Shown piece after piece: positions 17,788 to 27,337 of a stretch of 64,000 bases of DNA. The translations under genes and the position numbers were made by a program. Under the pieces are notes generated by a model. That model searched no databases. It saw only the letters and a program-made list of their open reading frames with translations, and was not told where the DNA came from. Each line of letters opens with the position of its first letter. The first letter of the stretch is position 1. Source of the stretch: Halorussus aquaticus (GTDB lineage Archaea > Halobacteriota > Halobacteria > Halobacteriales > Haladaptataceae). The stretch lies in the NCBI RefSeq assembly GCF_024218795.1, contig NZ_CP100400.1, positions 310,001 through 374,000 on the forward strand, in the 5' to 3' direction.

Positions 17788-19033
17788 CCGCGCTCACCTC
17801 CTCGGTCTGGGACTCGCGCTCGGACTCGGTGTCGTCCTCGCTCCGGAAGTAGTCCTCCGGGAGCGCCCGCGAGGGGTCGTACTCGTGCTGAGCGAGGACG
17901 CACCGCGCGCCGTGTTCGCCGGTCTCGGTCCGCCCGCCGCTGGGTTCGCCCGTCTCCACGTCGAACTCCGGCGGGTGGTCCAGACACTCCTCCATCGCTT
18001 TCGGACAGCGGTCTGCGAAGTAACATCGGTCCTCCATCTCGTCGGCGTAGAGGTTCGGCACGTTGCCCTCGATGGGTTGGAGGCGCGGCGCGGGGTCGTC
18101 CATGTCCGGAATCGACCCGAGCAGTCCCCTCGTGTAGGGGTGGACCGGGTCGTCGAACACGTCTTCGAGCGTGCCGCGTTCGACGATTTCGCCCGCGTAC
18201 ATCACGCCGACTCGGTCGCACATCCGCGCGATTACCCCGAGGTTGTGCGTTATCATCACGATGCTCATCCCGGTGTCCTCCTGTAGGTCCCGCAGGAGGT
18301 CGAGAATCTGGGCCTGAATCGTCACGTCGAGCGCAGTGGTGGGTTCGTCGGCGATGAGCAGGTCCGGTTCGCCCGCCAGCGCCTGCGCTATCATCGCCCG
18401 CTGGAGCATCCCGCCGGAGAACTCGTGTGGGTACTCGTCGGCGCGCTCGGCGGGGTCCGGGATGCCGACCTGTTCGAGCAGGTCGATGGCCTCGGCCCGA
18501 CTCTCCTCGCTGACGTAGCTCCGAGACGGGAAGACCGTACTCGCGAGCAGGTCGGTCAGGCCGAACCCCTGCGTGCGCGACCGGGTCGTCCGCGGGTTCG
18601 AGCGCGCGCGGCGCTGGACCTCGACCGCCTCGGCTATCTGCTCGCCGACGGTCAGCGAGGGGTTCAGACTGCTCATCGGGTCTTGGAAGATGGTGCTGAA
18701 CGACGGCCCGCGGAGCGCGCGCCGGACGTTCTCGGGCACCCGGCGCACGTCCACGAACTCGCCGTCCACGGCTTCCGGCGTGTCGTCGCGGACTTCGTCG
18801 GCGAGGTCGGCGTTTCGGTACCAGACCTCGCCGCTGGTGATGCGGCCCGGCGACTCCACGAGGTCGATGACCGAGAGCGCGGTCACGCTCTTGCCCGACC
18901 CCGACTCGCCGACGATGCCGAAGACCTCGCCGTCGCGCACGTCGAAGTCCACGGACTCGACCGCGTTGACCTGCCCGTCCTCGGTGAAGAACCGCGTCGA
19001 GAGGTCCCGGACGCGGAGGAGGTCGTCTGCCAT
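17780..19033 (-). CDS. peptide ABC transporter ATP-binding protein (DppD/OppD-like)
   Basis: 417 residues, longer than the usual 330 owing to an insert after the Q-loop (about residues 150-195, with [19 protein letters not shown]) and an acidic C-terminal tail. Walker [11 protein letters not shown]-loop [12 protein letters not shown], signature [16 protein letters not shown], Walker [15 protein letters not shown], switch region [12 protein letters not shown]. The C-terminal Cys residues ([15 protein letters not shown], then ARC) match the OppD/DppD extension, where a 4Fe-4S cluster has been found in some members. It overlaps both neighbours. Confidence 0.93.
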   Translation of the reverse strand: MADDLLRVRDLSTRFFTEDGQVNAVESVDFDVRDGEVFGIVGESGSGKSVTALSVIDLVESPGRITSGEVWYRNADLADEVRDDTPEAVDGEFVDVRRVPENVRRALRGPSFSTIFQDPMSSLNPSLTVGEQIAEAVEVQRRARSNPRTTRSRTQGFGLTDLLASTVFPSRSYVSEESRAEAIDLLEQVGIPDPAERADEYPHEFSGGMLQRAMIAQALAGEPDLLIADEPTTALDVTIQAQILDLLRDLQEDTGMSIVMITHNLGVIARMCDRVGVMYAGEIVERGTLEDVFDDPVHPYTRGLLGSIPDMDDPAPRLQPIEGNVPNLYADEMEDRCYFADRCPKAMEECLDHPPEFDVETGEPSGGRTETGEHGARCVLAQHEYDPSRALPEDYFRSEDDTESERESQTEEVSADD

Positions 19034-20100
19034 CAGACGCCACCTCCTTCGCCCTCGATACCGGGGTCCAAGGCGTCACGAAGCCAGTCGCCCACGAGAT
19101 TGATGCCGATGACCGTCAGCACGATAGCGATACCGGGAACCGTCGAAATCCACCACGACGACGCCAGATAATCCCGGCCCTGCGCGATGTCGAAGCCCCA
19201 CGAGAGGCTGGTCCCCGAGAAGCCGAGGAACGACAGGGCGGACTCGAGCAGGATGATGGCCGCTATCTGGATGGTCGCCAGCACGAGTATCGGTGTCACG
19301 CTGTTGGGCAGGATGTGCTTGCGAAGGATGAACCCGTCGCCAGCGCCCACCGAGCGGGCGGCCTTGACGTACTCCTGGCCCTCGATGGAGAGCGCCTCGC
19401 CGCGGGCGACCCGCGCGAACCACACCCAGTTGACCAGTCCGACGACGAGGATGACCGTCCCCGGGAGCGCGAAGGTCTCGGGCATGTTCGGCGTCACGCC
19501 GAGTTCGACGAGCGGGTCGGGCACTTGCACGACCGCCCTCCCGAACAGGCCGACCAGCGCGACGGCCAAGACCAGCGACGGGAACGCGAGCATGATGTCG
19601 GCGCTCCGCATCAGCGCGTCGTCCACTTTCCCGCCGTAGTAGCCCGCGACCAGTCCCACGGTGACGCCGACGGTGGCGGCGATGACCGTGCCGAGGAGTC
19701 CGACGAGCAGGGAGGTCCGCGCGCCGTAGATGACCCGCGAGAGCATGTCCCTGCCGAGCGAGTCGGTTCCGAGGGGGTACTTCGGGGTCGCCGAAACCGT
19801 GACCGTCTCGTTGACGACCTCGACGGACCCGTTGACCATCTCGGAACTGGTCTGCGTCGAGGTCTTGCTGAATCCGAGCGGCGGCAGTTGGGACTCGTCG
19901 AGGTGTTGGTTCGTGGGGTTGTGCGGTGCGAGCAGGGGCGCGAACAGCGCCACCAGCACGATTGCGACCACGACGACGATACCGATCTTCGCCAGCGCGC
20001 TCTGACGAAGCTCCTTCCGGAGATTTCGGACGGTCCGCGGAGAGACGCCCCGCTTGAGTCCGTTCCAGAACAGGTCGACGAGTTCATCGAGAGGCCACAT
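19033..20100 (-). CDS. peptide ABC transporter permease (DppC-like)
   Basis: 355 residues from the ATG at 20100, whose first base is shared with the upstream permease stop. An N-terminal OppC-N helix (ALAKIGIVVVVAIVLVALFA) is followed by a periplasm-facing insert, the hallmark PLGTDSLGRDMLSRVIYGAR segment and five or so further helices. The EAA-type cytoplasmic loop EYVKAARSVGAGDGFILRKH couples to the ATPases. It pairs with the DppB-like subunit to form the pore. An upstream frame extension is an out-of-context Arg/His-rich shadow and was rejected. Confidence 0.92.
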   Translation of the reverse strand: MWPLDELVDLFWNGLKRGVSPRTVRNLRKELRQSALAKIGIVVVVAIVLVALFAPLLAPHNPTNQHLDESQLPPLGFSKTSTQTSSEMVNGSVEVVNETVTVSATPKYPLGTDSLGRDMLSRVIYGARTSLLVGLLGTVIAATVGVTVGLVAGYYGGKVDDALMRSADIMLAFPSLVLAVALVGLFGRAVVQVPDPLVELGVTPNMPETFALPGTVILVVGLVNWVWFARVARGEALSIEGQEYVKAARSVGAGDGFILRKHILPNSVTPILVLATIQIAAIILLESALSFLGFSGTSLSWGFDIAQGRDYLASSWWISTVPGIAIVLTVIGINLVGDWLRDALDPGIEGEGGGV

Positions 20101-21086
20101 TAGTGAACCACCTGCGGGTTGATGTAGGCGTACAGCGCGTCCACGAAGATGTTGATGACGACGAATCCGGTGCCGATGACGATGAGCGACCCCTGAATCA
20201 GCGGCCAGTCGCGGGCGTTGATGGCGTTGATGAGCAGGGTGCCCAGTCCGGGCCACGCGAAGACGGCTTCGGTGATGACCGCGCCGCCGATGAGCGTGCC
20301 AAGTTGGAGACCCAGCACGGTGACGACCGGAATCAGCGTGTTCCGGAGCGCGTGCTTGTACCGGACCAGCGTCTCGGGCAGGCCCTTCGCCCGCGACGAC
20401 CGGACGTAGGGCTTGCCGAGTTCGTCCAGCATCCCGCTCCGGGTGAGTCGCGTGATGAGCGCGGTGAAGTACGTCCCGAGGGTAATCGCCGGGAGCGTGA
20501 TGTGGGCGAGCCACGTGACGAGTCCGGAGAACTCGAACTCGGTGAACAGCATCGCCACCGCCGGGAGGAATCCGATTCCGCGGCGACTGGTCGGGAACAG
20601 GCCGAACTGGACCGACAGGATCAGCACCAGCATGATGCCGAGCCAGAAGTTCGGCGTGGAGATGCCGACCAGCGAGAAACTGGTCGCCGCGTAGTCGGCC
20701 GGTTCGTGTCGGCGCGTTGCCGAGACGACGCCCAGCGGAATCGAAATGACGACCGCGACGATGCTCGCGGCGACTGCGAGTTCGAGGGTCGCCGGGAGTC
20801 GGGCGAAGATGATGCTGCTCGCTTCGGTGCCGCGGATGTAGGAGAAGCCCATGTCGCCCTGCAACAGGCCCCAGAGGTAGTCGAAGTACTGGACGTAGAA
20901 CGGTCGGTTCAGACCCAGCTCCGCGGCTATCTGCTGGCGTAACTCCTGGCTGGCGTCGAGCGGCGCGACGAACGTCACCGGGTTGCCCGGCGTGATGTAA
21001 CGCAACCCGAACACCACGGTCACGACGCCCCAGACGACCAGTATCCCCTGTGCGCTACGCTTGAGCAGGAATCGTCCCATCGACAT
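20100..21086 (-). CDS. peptide ABC transporter permease (DppB-like)
   Basis: A 328-residue OppB/DppB-type permease starting MSMGRFLLKRSAQGILVVWG. It has the long first loop typical of DppB (RYITPGNPVTFVAP through ELGLNRPFYVQYFDYLWGL) and the EAA-loop YVRSSRAKGLPETLVRYKHA. Six membrane spans are apparent. It heterodimerises with the next gene product. It lies 39 nt downstream of the substrate-binding protein gene in the same operon. Confidence 0.92.
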   Translation of the reverse strand: MSMGRFLLKRSAQGILVVWGVVTVVFGLRYITPGNPVTFVAPLDASQELRQQIAAELGLNRPFYVQYFDYLWGLLQGDMGFSYIRGTEASSIIFARLPATLELAVAASIVAVVISIPLGVVSATRRHEPADYAATSFSLVGISTPNFWLGIMLVLILSVQFGLFPTSRRGIGFLPAVAMLFTEFEFSGLVTWLAHITLPAITLGTYFTALITRLTRSGMLDELGKPYVRSSRAKGLPETLVRYKHALRNTLIPVVTVLGLQLGTLIGGAVITEAVFAWPGLGTLLINAINARDWPLIQGSLIVIGTGFVVINIFVDALYAYINPQVVH

Positions 21087-21125
21087 CAGGCATCACTCCG
21101 TCGAAACGAAAACATCGGTTGGAGC

Positions 21126-22765
21126 TTACTGACCTTCGGCCGGTGCCATCGCGTAGGCGTCGATGCGCTCGTCGCGGCGAGCCTTCCACTGAACCCGACT
21201 GCGCACGCCGTAGACGCTGTACTGGCGGTTCAGGAATATCCACGGCGCTTGGTCGTGGAGAATCTGGTTGACCTGCTGGAGCGTCTGGTCGCGCTTGCTC
21301 TCGTTGCCTTGGCTCTGGGCCTGTTCCATCAGACTGTCCACCTTGTCGTTGCTGTACGAGGTGAGCGCACCGTCGGTGGTCAGCAACGGGATGATGGTCT
21401 GGCTCGCGTCGAACGTCGCGTTGCCCCAGCCGATGAGGTAGAAGTCCGGACTCGTCTCCAGTTTCCCGTCGGTGAGTTCGCCCGCCAGCGTGGCGAAGTC
21501 GCGCTGCTTGACCGAGCAGGAGACGTTCGAGAGCTGGTCGATCTGGTTGGCGACCGCTTGGGCGATCTCCACGTCCTTGAGGTAGCGACCGACCGGCGTG
21601 TGGAGCGTGATGGAGGCTCCCGCGTGGCCGCTCTCCTCGACCAGCGTCTCGGCCTTCGACTTGTTGTGCGGGTACGGGTTCACGTCCGAGTTGTAGCCGA
21701 AGAAGCCTTCGAGGGTCGGCTGCCCCGTCGGGTCGGCGAAACTCGACAGGACGTTCTCGATGATGCTCTGGAGGTCCACCGCGTGGTTCATCGCGCGGCG
21801 GAACTTCGGACTGGAGAACGGTTCCACGTTGTACTTCATCGCGTTGTAGATGATGCGGGTACTCGGTGCCGCGCTGATTCGGGCGCTGCCCGAGTCCTTG
21901 ACGCGCGGAATGTCCTGGGGCGGAACGTTGACGACGACGTCAGTTTCGCCCTCCAGCAGTTGGTTCACTCGGGTACTGGACTCCTTGGCCGCGCGGAACG
22001 TCAGCGTCGAAACCGCGGCCGGGTCGCGCCAGTAGTCCTCGTTGCGCGAGAGTACGACCTTCACGTCCGACTGGTACTCTTCGAGTTTGAACGGGCCGGT
22101 CCCGTTCATCTGCTGGGCTATCTCGGACTTCGACCGGTCCTGAACCCACGACTTCTGCATCACGTCGCAGTACGTGGCGAACAGCGAGAAGACGACGGGG
22201 TTGACGCCGTCGGACATCACGTCCACCGCACGCTGACCGTCCACGACCTTCGCGCCCGTGACGCCAGCGAGCTGGTCGGACTGCGGACTCGCGATGCCGA
22301 CGCCCTCTTTGACGATGCGGTTGATGCTGAAGGCGACGTCCTCGGGCGTTAGCTGGTCGCCGTTGTGGAAGGTGACGCCCTCTCGGATGGTGAACCGGAC
22401 GCGGCCCGGTTCCTGTCGCTCGTACTTGGTCGCCAGCTTCTGGACGATTTTCCCCTTCTGGTCCCGGCCGAGGAGTCCCTCGTAGACGTGCAGAACCACT
22501 TGTCCGTCGGCGTCTCGCGGTGGTTCTGCGGGTCCAGCGTCGAGGGCATCTGGCCCTGCGTGATGGTGACCGGGAACTCCCCCGCGTCCCCGCTCTGGGT
22601 CGTCTCGGTCCCTGCCTCGGTGGTCTCTTCCGTCGTCGTGTCCGTCTCGGTCGTCGTCTCCTGCCCGCTCTCGCCGCCGGTACAACCCGCGAACGAAGCA
22701 GTCGCGGCCGCCGCCCCGGCGGCCGTCAGAAATTTCCGTCGAGAGGTGCTGTCGTCGTGCGCCAT
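21126..22765 (-). pseudogene. peptide ABC transporter substrate-binding lipoprotein (family 5), frameshifted
   Basis: The N-terminus (ATG at 22765) is a Tat lipoprotein leader: SRRKFLTAAG, then lipobox FAGC and a Thr/Glu-rich linker. It runs into TITQGQMPSTLDPQNHRETP in one frame. The body, VVLHVYEGLLGRDQKGKIVQ to the stop, is in another frame. The join at about 22496-22505 needs one extra base (…GAC AAn GTG GTT CTG…), so a 1-nt deletion or a sequencing error is the simplest reading. Everything else looks intact (SBP_bac_5 core, RFTIREGVTFHNGDQLTPED). Without correction, translation yields a truncated protein and the importer loses its receptor. Confidence 0.8.
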
Positions 22766-22788
22766 ATCCACTACAACATCTACTCGGA

Positions 22789-22798
22789 CATAAATATG
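22789..22798 (-). promoter_or_regulatory. candidate TATA box of the peptide ABC operon
   Basis: Minus-strand CATATTTATG is centred about 28 nt upstream of the lipoprotein ATG at 22765. That spacing predicts a leaderless or near-leaderless mRNA, as is common in haloarchaea. Confidence 0.55.
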
Positions 22799-22896
22799 CT
22801 GTGGTGACACACATCACTCGCCGCGCTCGGGGTTCGTTCGTCCGTCAGGAGGGTTCGGGCCGTAAGCTTAAGTTGTCCGGACTCGAAACGGAAAAT

Positions 22897-23547
22897 ATGG
22901 CCGTTCACGGCCGTTCCTCCCCACTCCGGGCACTGTTCGACGAATCGCCCACGCCGCACATCGCTCATCCGCCGCGGACGCATCACCGCGATTTCTACGT
23001 CGCTGCGGACGGTTCCTACGACCTCCAGAGCGACGACGGTGGACTCGGCGTCATCATCGAGACGCGAGACAGCGAGCGAGTCACTCGTCTCTCCGTCCCC
23101 GACGCGACTGTCGCCGACAACAACATCGCGGAGTACCGAGCGCTCCACCTCGGACTCGACGTACTCGCGTCCCACGCGCCGACGGGGTGTCGCGTCGGCG
23201 TCCTCGTGGACCACGACGACCTCGCCGCGAACGTCAACAGCGCGGCGCTGGCGACTCGTCGGACCGACCACACGCCGCCGCGGAAACTCACGGTCCCGTC
23301 GGCGAGCAAGCACCACTGGCGCGGGATTCGAGCGCGCATCTGCGGGTTCGGCGAGATTCGGGCCGCGGTCGTCGAGAGCGGTCGGAACCCCGCTCACTCG
23401 CTGGCGAATTCGCCAGAGGAGTACGCCCACGTCAACCGCGAGACCGACCGGTGTCTCCTTCCCGAACGGCCGTCGTCGAGCGAGGCACAGATTCCGCCGC
23501 CGTCGCGGGCCGACCGGAAAGCCGGTGACTCCCGAGCGAGCGACTGA
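22897..23547 (+). CDS. rnhA: ribonuclease HI family protein
   Basis: 216 residues from the ATG at 22897 (MAVHGRSSPLRALFDESP). The RNase H fold is visible from about residue 33: DFYVAADGSYDLQSDDGGLG (first catalytic Asp), NNIAEYRALHLGLDVLA (catalytic Glu), and VGVLVDHDDLAANV (third acidic residue). The C-terminal part is acidic/Ser-rich and ends without motifs. The enzyme cleaves RNA of RNA-DNA hybrids; archaeal type 1 homologues resemble this architecture. TAAGCTTAAG about 30 nt upstream is the likely TATA element. The frame continues upstream without family support. Confidence 0.85.
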   Translation: MAVHGRSSPLRALFDESPTPHIAHPPRTHHRDFYVAADGSYDLQSDDGGLGVIIETRDSERVTRLSVPDATVADNNIAEYRALHLGLDVLASHAPTGCRVGVLVDHDDLAANVNSAALATRRTDHTPPRKLTVPSASKHHWRGIRARICGFGEIRAAVVESGRNPAHSLANSPEEYAHVNRETDRCLLPERPSSSEAQIPPPSRADRKAGDSRASD

Positions 23548-23610
23548 TAGCCATCGGAACCTGTCGCGTAACCGGAAACGATACGGACCGCGGCCACCTC
23601 GGCTTCGAAC

Positions 23611-24123
23611 GTGAACGCCCGTGACCTGATGACGACCGACGTAGAGACGGTCCACCCCGACGACGAGATAAGCGAGGTCCTGATCCGTCTCGCGACGGCG
23701 GACTTCAACGGATTCCCCGTCGTGGACGACGACGAGCGCGTGGTCGGTATCGTGACCCAGCACGACCTCGTCCACATCTTCCAACCCAGCGACCGGACGC
23801 TCTGGATTCCGGTCGGGTTCCCGCCGTTCCTCGAGACCCTCGAGTACGCCATCGACCTCTCGTGGGACGACCTCGACACGGAACTCGACCTGTTGAAACA
23901 CGCCGGAAAGCCGGTCAGGACCGTGATGACCGCCGACGTAGTGACGGTCGAACCCGAGACCGACTTCGACCGCATCCTCGACCTGTTGGCCGACGACGAG
24001 CGCGACATCAACCGCCTCCCGGTCGTGGACGACGACGGCAGACTGCTCGGCATCGTCGCCCGTCAGGACGTGCTTCGAGCGGTCCGCGACGAGCGCCGAG
24101 CCGCCGACGAACGAGTCGCCTGA
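23611..24123 (+). CDS. CBS domain pair protein
   Basis: 170 residues starting at GTG 23611 (MNARDLMTTDVETVHPDDEI). Two CBS motifs span about residues 4-58 (GFPVVDDDERVVGIVTQHDL) and 104-163 (VMTADVVTVEPETDFDRILD, then RLPVVDDDGRLLGIVARQDV). A spacer between them has WIPVGFPPFLETLEYAI, found in haloarchaeal/archaeal CBS proteins with an insert between the tandem domains. Such Bateman modules bind adenine nucleotides or SAM and sense energy state. No effector domain is attached. Confidence 0.88.
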   Translation: MNARDLMTTDVETVHPDDEISEVLIRLATADFNGFPVVDDDERVVGIVTQHDLVHIFQPSDRTLWIPVGFPPFLETLEYAIDLSWDDLDTELDLLKHAGKPVRTVMTADVVTVEPETDFDRILDLLADDERDINRLPVVDDDGRLLGIVARQDVLRAVRDERRAADERVA

Positions 24124-24197
24124 GTCGGGCGGTCGCGTAACCGGCAAACCCTGTCGTCCTTCGAAACGTTGACTCCCCGGCGGCGTCCAGTTCCGTC

Positions 24198-25130
24198 GTG
24201 ACCAGATACCGGAACGTCGCGCTGTTCGTCGTGCTGGCCGCCGTCTGGGGGTCGGCGTTCATGGCCATCAAGGCCGGACTCGAATACTTCCCGCCGGTCC
24301 TCTTCGCCGCGATTCGGTACGACATCGCTGGCGTCCTGATGTTGGGGTACGCCGCCTACGCGACCGACCGCTTGCGGCCCCGCGGTCGGAGCGAGTGGGC
24401 GCTCGTCCTCGTCGGCGGGTCGCTGATGATAGCCGCCTACCACGCCTTCCTGTTCGTCGGCGAGGGGTACGCCAGCGTGACGAGCGCCGTCGCGGCGGTC
24501 GTCGTCAGCCTCAGTCCCGTCCTCACGACCGGATTCGCGCGGGTCCTCCTCCCGAGCGAGCGTCTGACTCCGGCGGGCATCGCGGGTCTGCTGCTGGGTC
24601 TCGTCGGCGTCGTGGTCCTGAGCGACCCGAACCCGAACAACCTCGTGACCGCCAGCGTGGTCGGCAAGTCGCTGGTGTTCGCCGCGGCCGCGTCGTTCGC
24701 GCTCGGGAGCGTCCTGACTCGGCGCATCGAGGCCGAACTGCCCATCGAGACGATGGAGGCGTGGTCGATGATTCTCGGCGCAGTGATGATGCACGTCGTT
24801 AGCGTCGCCCGACCGACCGAGTCGTTCGCCGCGATTCGGTGGACGCCCGAGGCCATCGCCGCGATGGCCTACCTCTCTATCGCCGCGAGCGCGCTCGGAT
24901 TCCTCGTCTACTTCGACCTGCTGGACCGCCTCGGTCCCATCGAGATCAATCTGGTGTCCTACGTCGCGCCGGTGTTCGCGGCGCTCTCGGGGTGGTGGTT
25001 CCTCGGCGAGAGCATCGACCTCACTACCGCCGGAGGGTTCCTGATAATATTCGCCGGGTTCTGCCTGATGAAACGGAAGGTACTGGCCCGCGAACTCCCT
25101 CGAATCAGGGCCGCGGTCACGAGAGAGTGA
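24198..25130 (+). CDS. EamA/DMT-superfamily transporter
   Basis: 310 residues, GTG start (MTRYRNVALFVVLAAVWGSA). It has two EamA repeats of five helices each: repeat 1 with WGSAFMAIKAGLEYFPPVLF, repeat 2 with EAIAAMAYLSIAASALGFL and YVAPVFAALSGWWFLGES. The layout is that of a 10-TM drug/metabolite exporter; the substrate cannot be told from sequence. It is a single gene after the CBS protein (74-nt gap). Confidence 0.9.
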   Translation: MTRYRNVALFVVLAAVWGSAFMAIKAGLEYFPPVLFAAIRYDIAGVLMLGYAAYATDRLRPRGRSEWALVLVGGSLMIAAYHAFLFVGEGYASVTSAVAAVVVSLSPVLTTGFARVLLPSERLTPAGIAGLLLGLVGVVVLSDPNPNNLVTASVVGKSLVFAAAASFALGSVLTRRIEAELPIETMEAWSMILGAVMMHVVSVARPTESFAAIRWTPEAIAAMAYLSIAASALGFLVYFDLLDRLGPIEINLVSYVAPVFAALSGWWFLGESIDLTTAGGFLIIFAGFCLMKRKVLARELPRIRAAVTRE

Positions 25131-25171
25131 CTCCACAAGGACTTTACCCGCCCGACGAACACCACGCCGCA

Positions 25172-25390
25172 ATGACTGACCGCGGTACCGAGTTCGTCGG
25201 CGTCGTCTCCGAGCAAGTCCGTCCGGAACCGACTCGGTCGCGGGCCGCCACGGCACTGTTCGTTCTCGGACTGGTGGCCGTCGCCGTGAACAGTTCGCTG
25301 TACTTCTTCGGCGTGGATTCGCTCTCCCATCCTGCGGTTTCGGTGTTCGCTCTCTCGTTGCTGGTGCCCCTGTATCTGCAGGAACGCTGA
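25172..25390 (+). CDS. small two-helix membrane protein
   Basis: 72 residues (MTDRGTEFVGVVSEQVRPEP). A hydrophilic N-terminus is followed by two hydrophobic segments, ALFVLGLVAVAVNSSLYFFG and AVSVFALSLLVPLYL, separated by a short loop. It begins 41 nt after the DMT transporter stop on the same strand and could be cotranscribed. No family recognised. It may be a haloarchaeal-specific small membrane protein. Confidence 0.6.
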   Translation: MTDRGTEFVGVVSEQVRPEPTRSRAATALFVLGLVAVAVNSSLYFFGVDSLSHPAVSVFALSLLVPLYLQER

Positions 25391-25482
25391 AGCCGGACGG
25401 ATACCGACCGAACTCTGCCTCCCCCGCCGGTCGTCTGGCCACAATTGCTTTTCCTGTAACTCTGGTATAGCACGTACTTCTG

Positions 25483-26184
25483 ATGAAGGGGTTCACCATC
25501 ACGCACTCGACGGTCCTCGCGGTCGGAATCGGCATCCTCCTCGTCGCGGGTACCGTCGGCGGCGTCGCCACGTTCGACACGAAGCAGAGCAGCACCGTCC
25601 AGCGGACGACTATTGCGGTCGCAGACGATGCGGTCGCGCTTCAGAACGAGAGCGAGAACGCCTCCACTGTCCCGTCGAACAAGACCATCGAAGCGATACG
25701 GACGGTCGAGAACCGGACGAACGGGACAGTGGTCGGAGCGAGACTTCACGGTGAGGGAGGCGGAGAACTACAGCGGTCCACGTTCGTCTACGAACTCGAC
25801 GCGCTGGCGGCTAACGGGACGCTCCTCACGGTGGAGGTGTACGCCGGAAACGCGACGGTAATCGACACGACGCGGGCGAACGAGAGCGGCGGCATCCTCG
25901 GCGACCTGTTCGGGTCGAACGACGGGGTGCCCGACGAGGCCCGCAACACGAGTTCGCTTCGGTCGGCCGCCGAGGCGGTGCGACTCGCGGTGAACCAGAC
26001 CGAGTCCGACCCCGCGAACCAGACCGTAACCGAAGTCGAACTCGGAACCCGGAACGACTCGCTGGTTTACACGGTGACGCTGTTCGCGCCCGGCGGCGAA
26101 CCGCGCGAGATAGTGGTGGCCGCCCAGAGGGGGAGCGAGGGCGTCGTCACGACTGACCCCCAGTCCGCGCGGACTGCCCTCTGA
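25483..26184 (+). CDS. secreted hypothetical protein, PepSY-like repeats possible
   Basis: 233 residues. The signal peptide/anchor spans residues 8-30 (STVLAVGIGILLVAGTVGGV). Two similar modules follow: TIEAIRTVENRTNGTVVGA … FVYELDALAANGTLLTVEVYAGNATVI, then SLRSAAEAVRLAVNQTESDP … VYTVTLFAPGGEPREIVVAA. The alpha-beta-beta pattern with 'V.V.A..G.V.' is reminiscent of PepSY/YpeB domains. Multiple Asn-glycosylation sequons indicate an extracellular location. The PepSY label is an inference; no enzymatic motif is seen. Confidence 0.65.
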   Translation: MKGFTITHSTVLAVGIGILLVAGTVGGVATFDTKQSSTVQRTTIAVADDAVALQNESENASTVPSNKTIEAIRTVENRTNGTVVGARLHGEGGGELQRSTFVYELDALAANGTLLTVEVYAGNATVIDTTRANESGGILGDLFGSNDGVPDEARNTSSLRSAAEAVRLAVNQTESDPANQTVTEVELGTRNDSLVYTVTLFAPGGEPREIVVAAQRGSEGVVTTDPQSARTAL

Positions 26185-26348
26185 GTCTGTCGCTCTCCCA
26201 CGGCTACTCGTTCGAGATACTCGCCAGTCAGGTCGTCGGTCGCGGTATCGCAGGTCGCTATGCACTGTTCGCCCGTACGTACGGAACCGACCTGTCACTG
26301 GACAGGTGTGTGAGAAGTTCGGAGAAAGGATGGAGGGCCGAAGCGTCG

Positions 26349-26645
26349 TCACTCTCGCTTGTGTCCGTGACCTGCGAGGAGGGCCGCGAGGTTCAGGACG
26401 AGGAGGCCGACGAACGTCAGCAGTTCACCCTGCGTCGAGATGCCAGTCAGCAGCAGCGGCACGTAGAGGAACGGGAGGGCGATCGCCGACCAGAAACTGA
26501 CGACTTCCAGTGGCGTCGTGAGGGTGTGCTCTCGATAGCGGTCAGACAGGGAGGCGAGTCGGCGACTCGTCGCGGTCGTCTCACCGGCGTCTGCCGAGGA
26601 ACCGACGGCGGACTTGCTTTCGTTTTGGAGGGGGGATTCGGTCAT
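26349..26645 (-). CDS. small haloarchaeal membrane protein
   Basis: 98 residues from the ATG at 26645 (MTESPLQNESKSAVGSSADA). The frame continues to an ATG at 26687, so 14 extra residues are possible. A Ser/Thr-rich hydrophilic N-terminus is followed by two membrane helices: VVSFWSAIALPFLYVPLLL and LLTFVGLLVLNLAALLAG. It ends in HGHKRE. No family recognised. It is divergent from the regulator gene at 27013, with a dyad-bearing A/T-rich region between them. Confidence 0.6.
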   Translation of the reverse strand: MTESPLQNESKSAVGSSADAGETTATSRRLASLSDRYREHTLTTPLEVVSFWSAIALPFLYVPLLLTGISTQGELLTFVGLLVLNLAALLAGHGHKRE

Positions 26646-27012
26646 GGGCGTTCCGTCCTCGTTCCTTCGTTGGAGGGCGAGGGTCATATAACGGGAAGAG
26701 TGTTAGCGCGATTTCAGAACCGTTCATCCACTGGACGAACGAAAACAGTACATTTTATAACGAGCTCTAATAGCTCTATAAAATTTAAAACCGGTTATGA
26801 GCGTTTTTTCTTCATTTTAATTATGTGTAGAAATGTGGGGTTACCCGTCGGTGAAACGTGGTAATCAGGTGTTGCCTGTTTCGCGACGACCCAAAATCAG
26901 GGACCCTCCAAGCGCACGGTACGTTTCGACCGGGGGTTCTCTCTGCGGACATCCCGGTCGAGCGCGACACCGGCAGAAAAGGATGAAGGTGCCGCGCGAG
27001 AAACGACTACTC
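26646..27012. other. A/T-rich divergent intergenic region
   Basis: 367 nt between a minus-strand membrane protein and a plus-strand repressor-like gene. About 26740-26835 is far more A/T-rich than its surroundings and includes TATAAAATTTAAAA and a T6 tract. The frame running through 26833-27012 is Arg-rich, unlike the protein that follows, so it is treated as untranslated. Confidence 0.5.
26755..26781. promoter_or_regulatory. two-part dyad, candidate operator
   Basis: TTATA-AC-GAGCT-CTAAT-AGCTC-TATAA: a 10-bp imperfect palindrome (two 5-bp arms each side) in the A/T-rich divergent gap. The right arm overlaps a TATA-like TATAAAATTTAAAA on the plus strand. With a PhiH1-repressor-like gene downstream, autoregulation is plausible but not shown. 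Confidence 0.4.
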
Positions 27013-27267
27013 ATGTGCGAGCAGGGAGACTGGATGCGACCCGAGGACGACCACTTGCTCGCCTTGCTCCGTACCGAGCGTAAGGATACGTTCACTGCCA
27101 TCGCCGCACAACTACCGCTCCCCCGTGAACGGGTCGCCGAGCGCTGTCGGACGCTGGCGTCGTACGGTCTGGTGGAACACCTCGGAAGCGACATCTACAC
27201 CATCAGTCCGCTCGGCGAGCGGTATCTCGACGGTGAGGTCGAGACGACTGAACTAGAGGAGCGCTGA
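27013..27267 (+). CDS. PhiH1 repressor-like winged-helix protein
   Basis: 84 residues from the ATG at 27013 (MCEQGDWMRPEDDHLLALLR). The core DTFTAIAAQLPLPRERVAER is a helix-turn-helix, followed by RCRTLASYGLVEHLGSDIYT and ISPLGERYLDGE, a classic wing. The 'W.R.DD..LE.L' opening and ISPLG.YLDGE ending match the small repressors of haloarchaeal phage PhiH and the many chromosomal paralogues. It probably acts as a DNA-binding repressor. Confidence 0.82.
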   Translation: MCEQGDWMRPEDDHLLALLRTERKDTFTAIAAQLPLPRERVAERCRTLASYGLVEHLGSDIYTISPLGERYLDGEVETTELEER

Positions 27268-27337
27268 CCCACCCGAAGTTCGTTGTACAAACGTATCAAC
27301 CGAAGCATTTTTGATAGATGGTTGAGACGAAGGTGCT

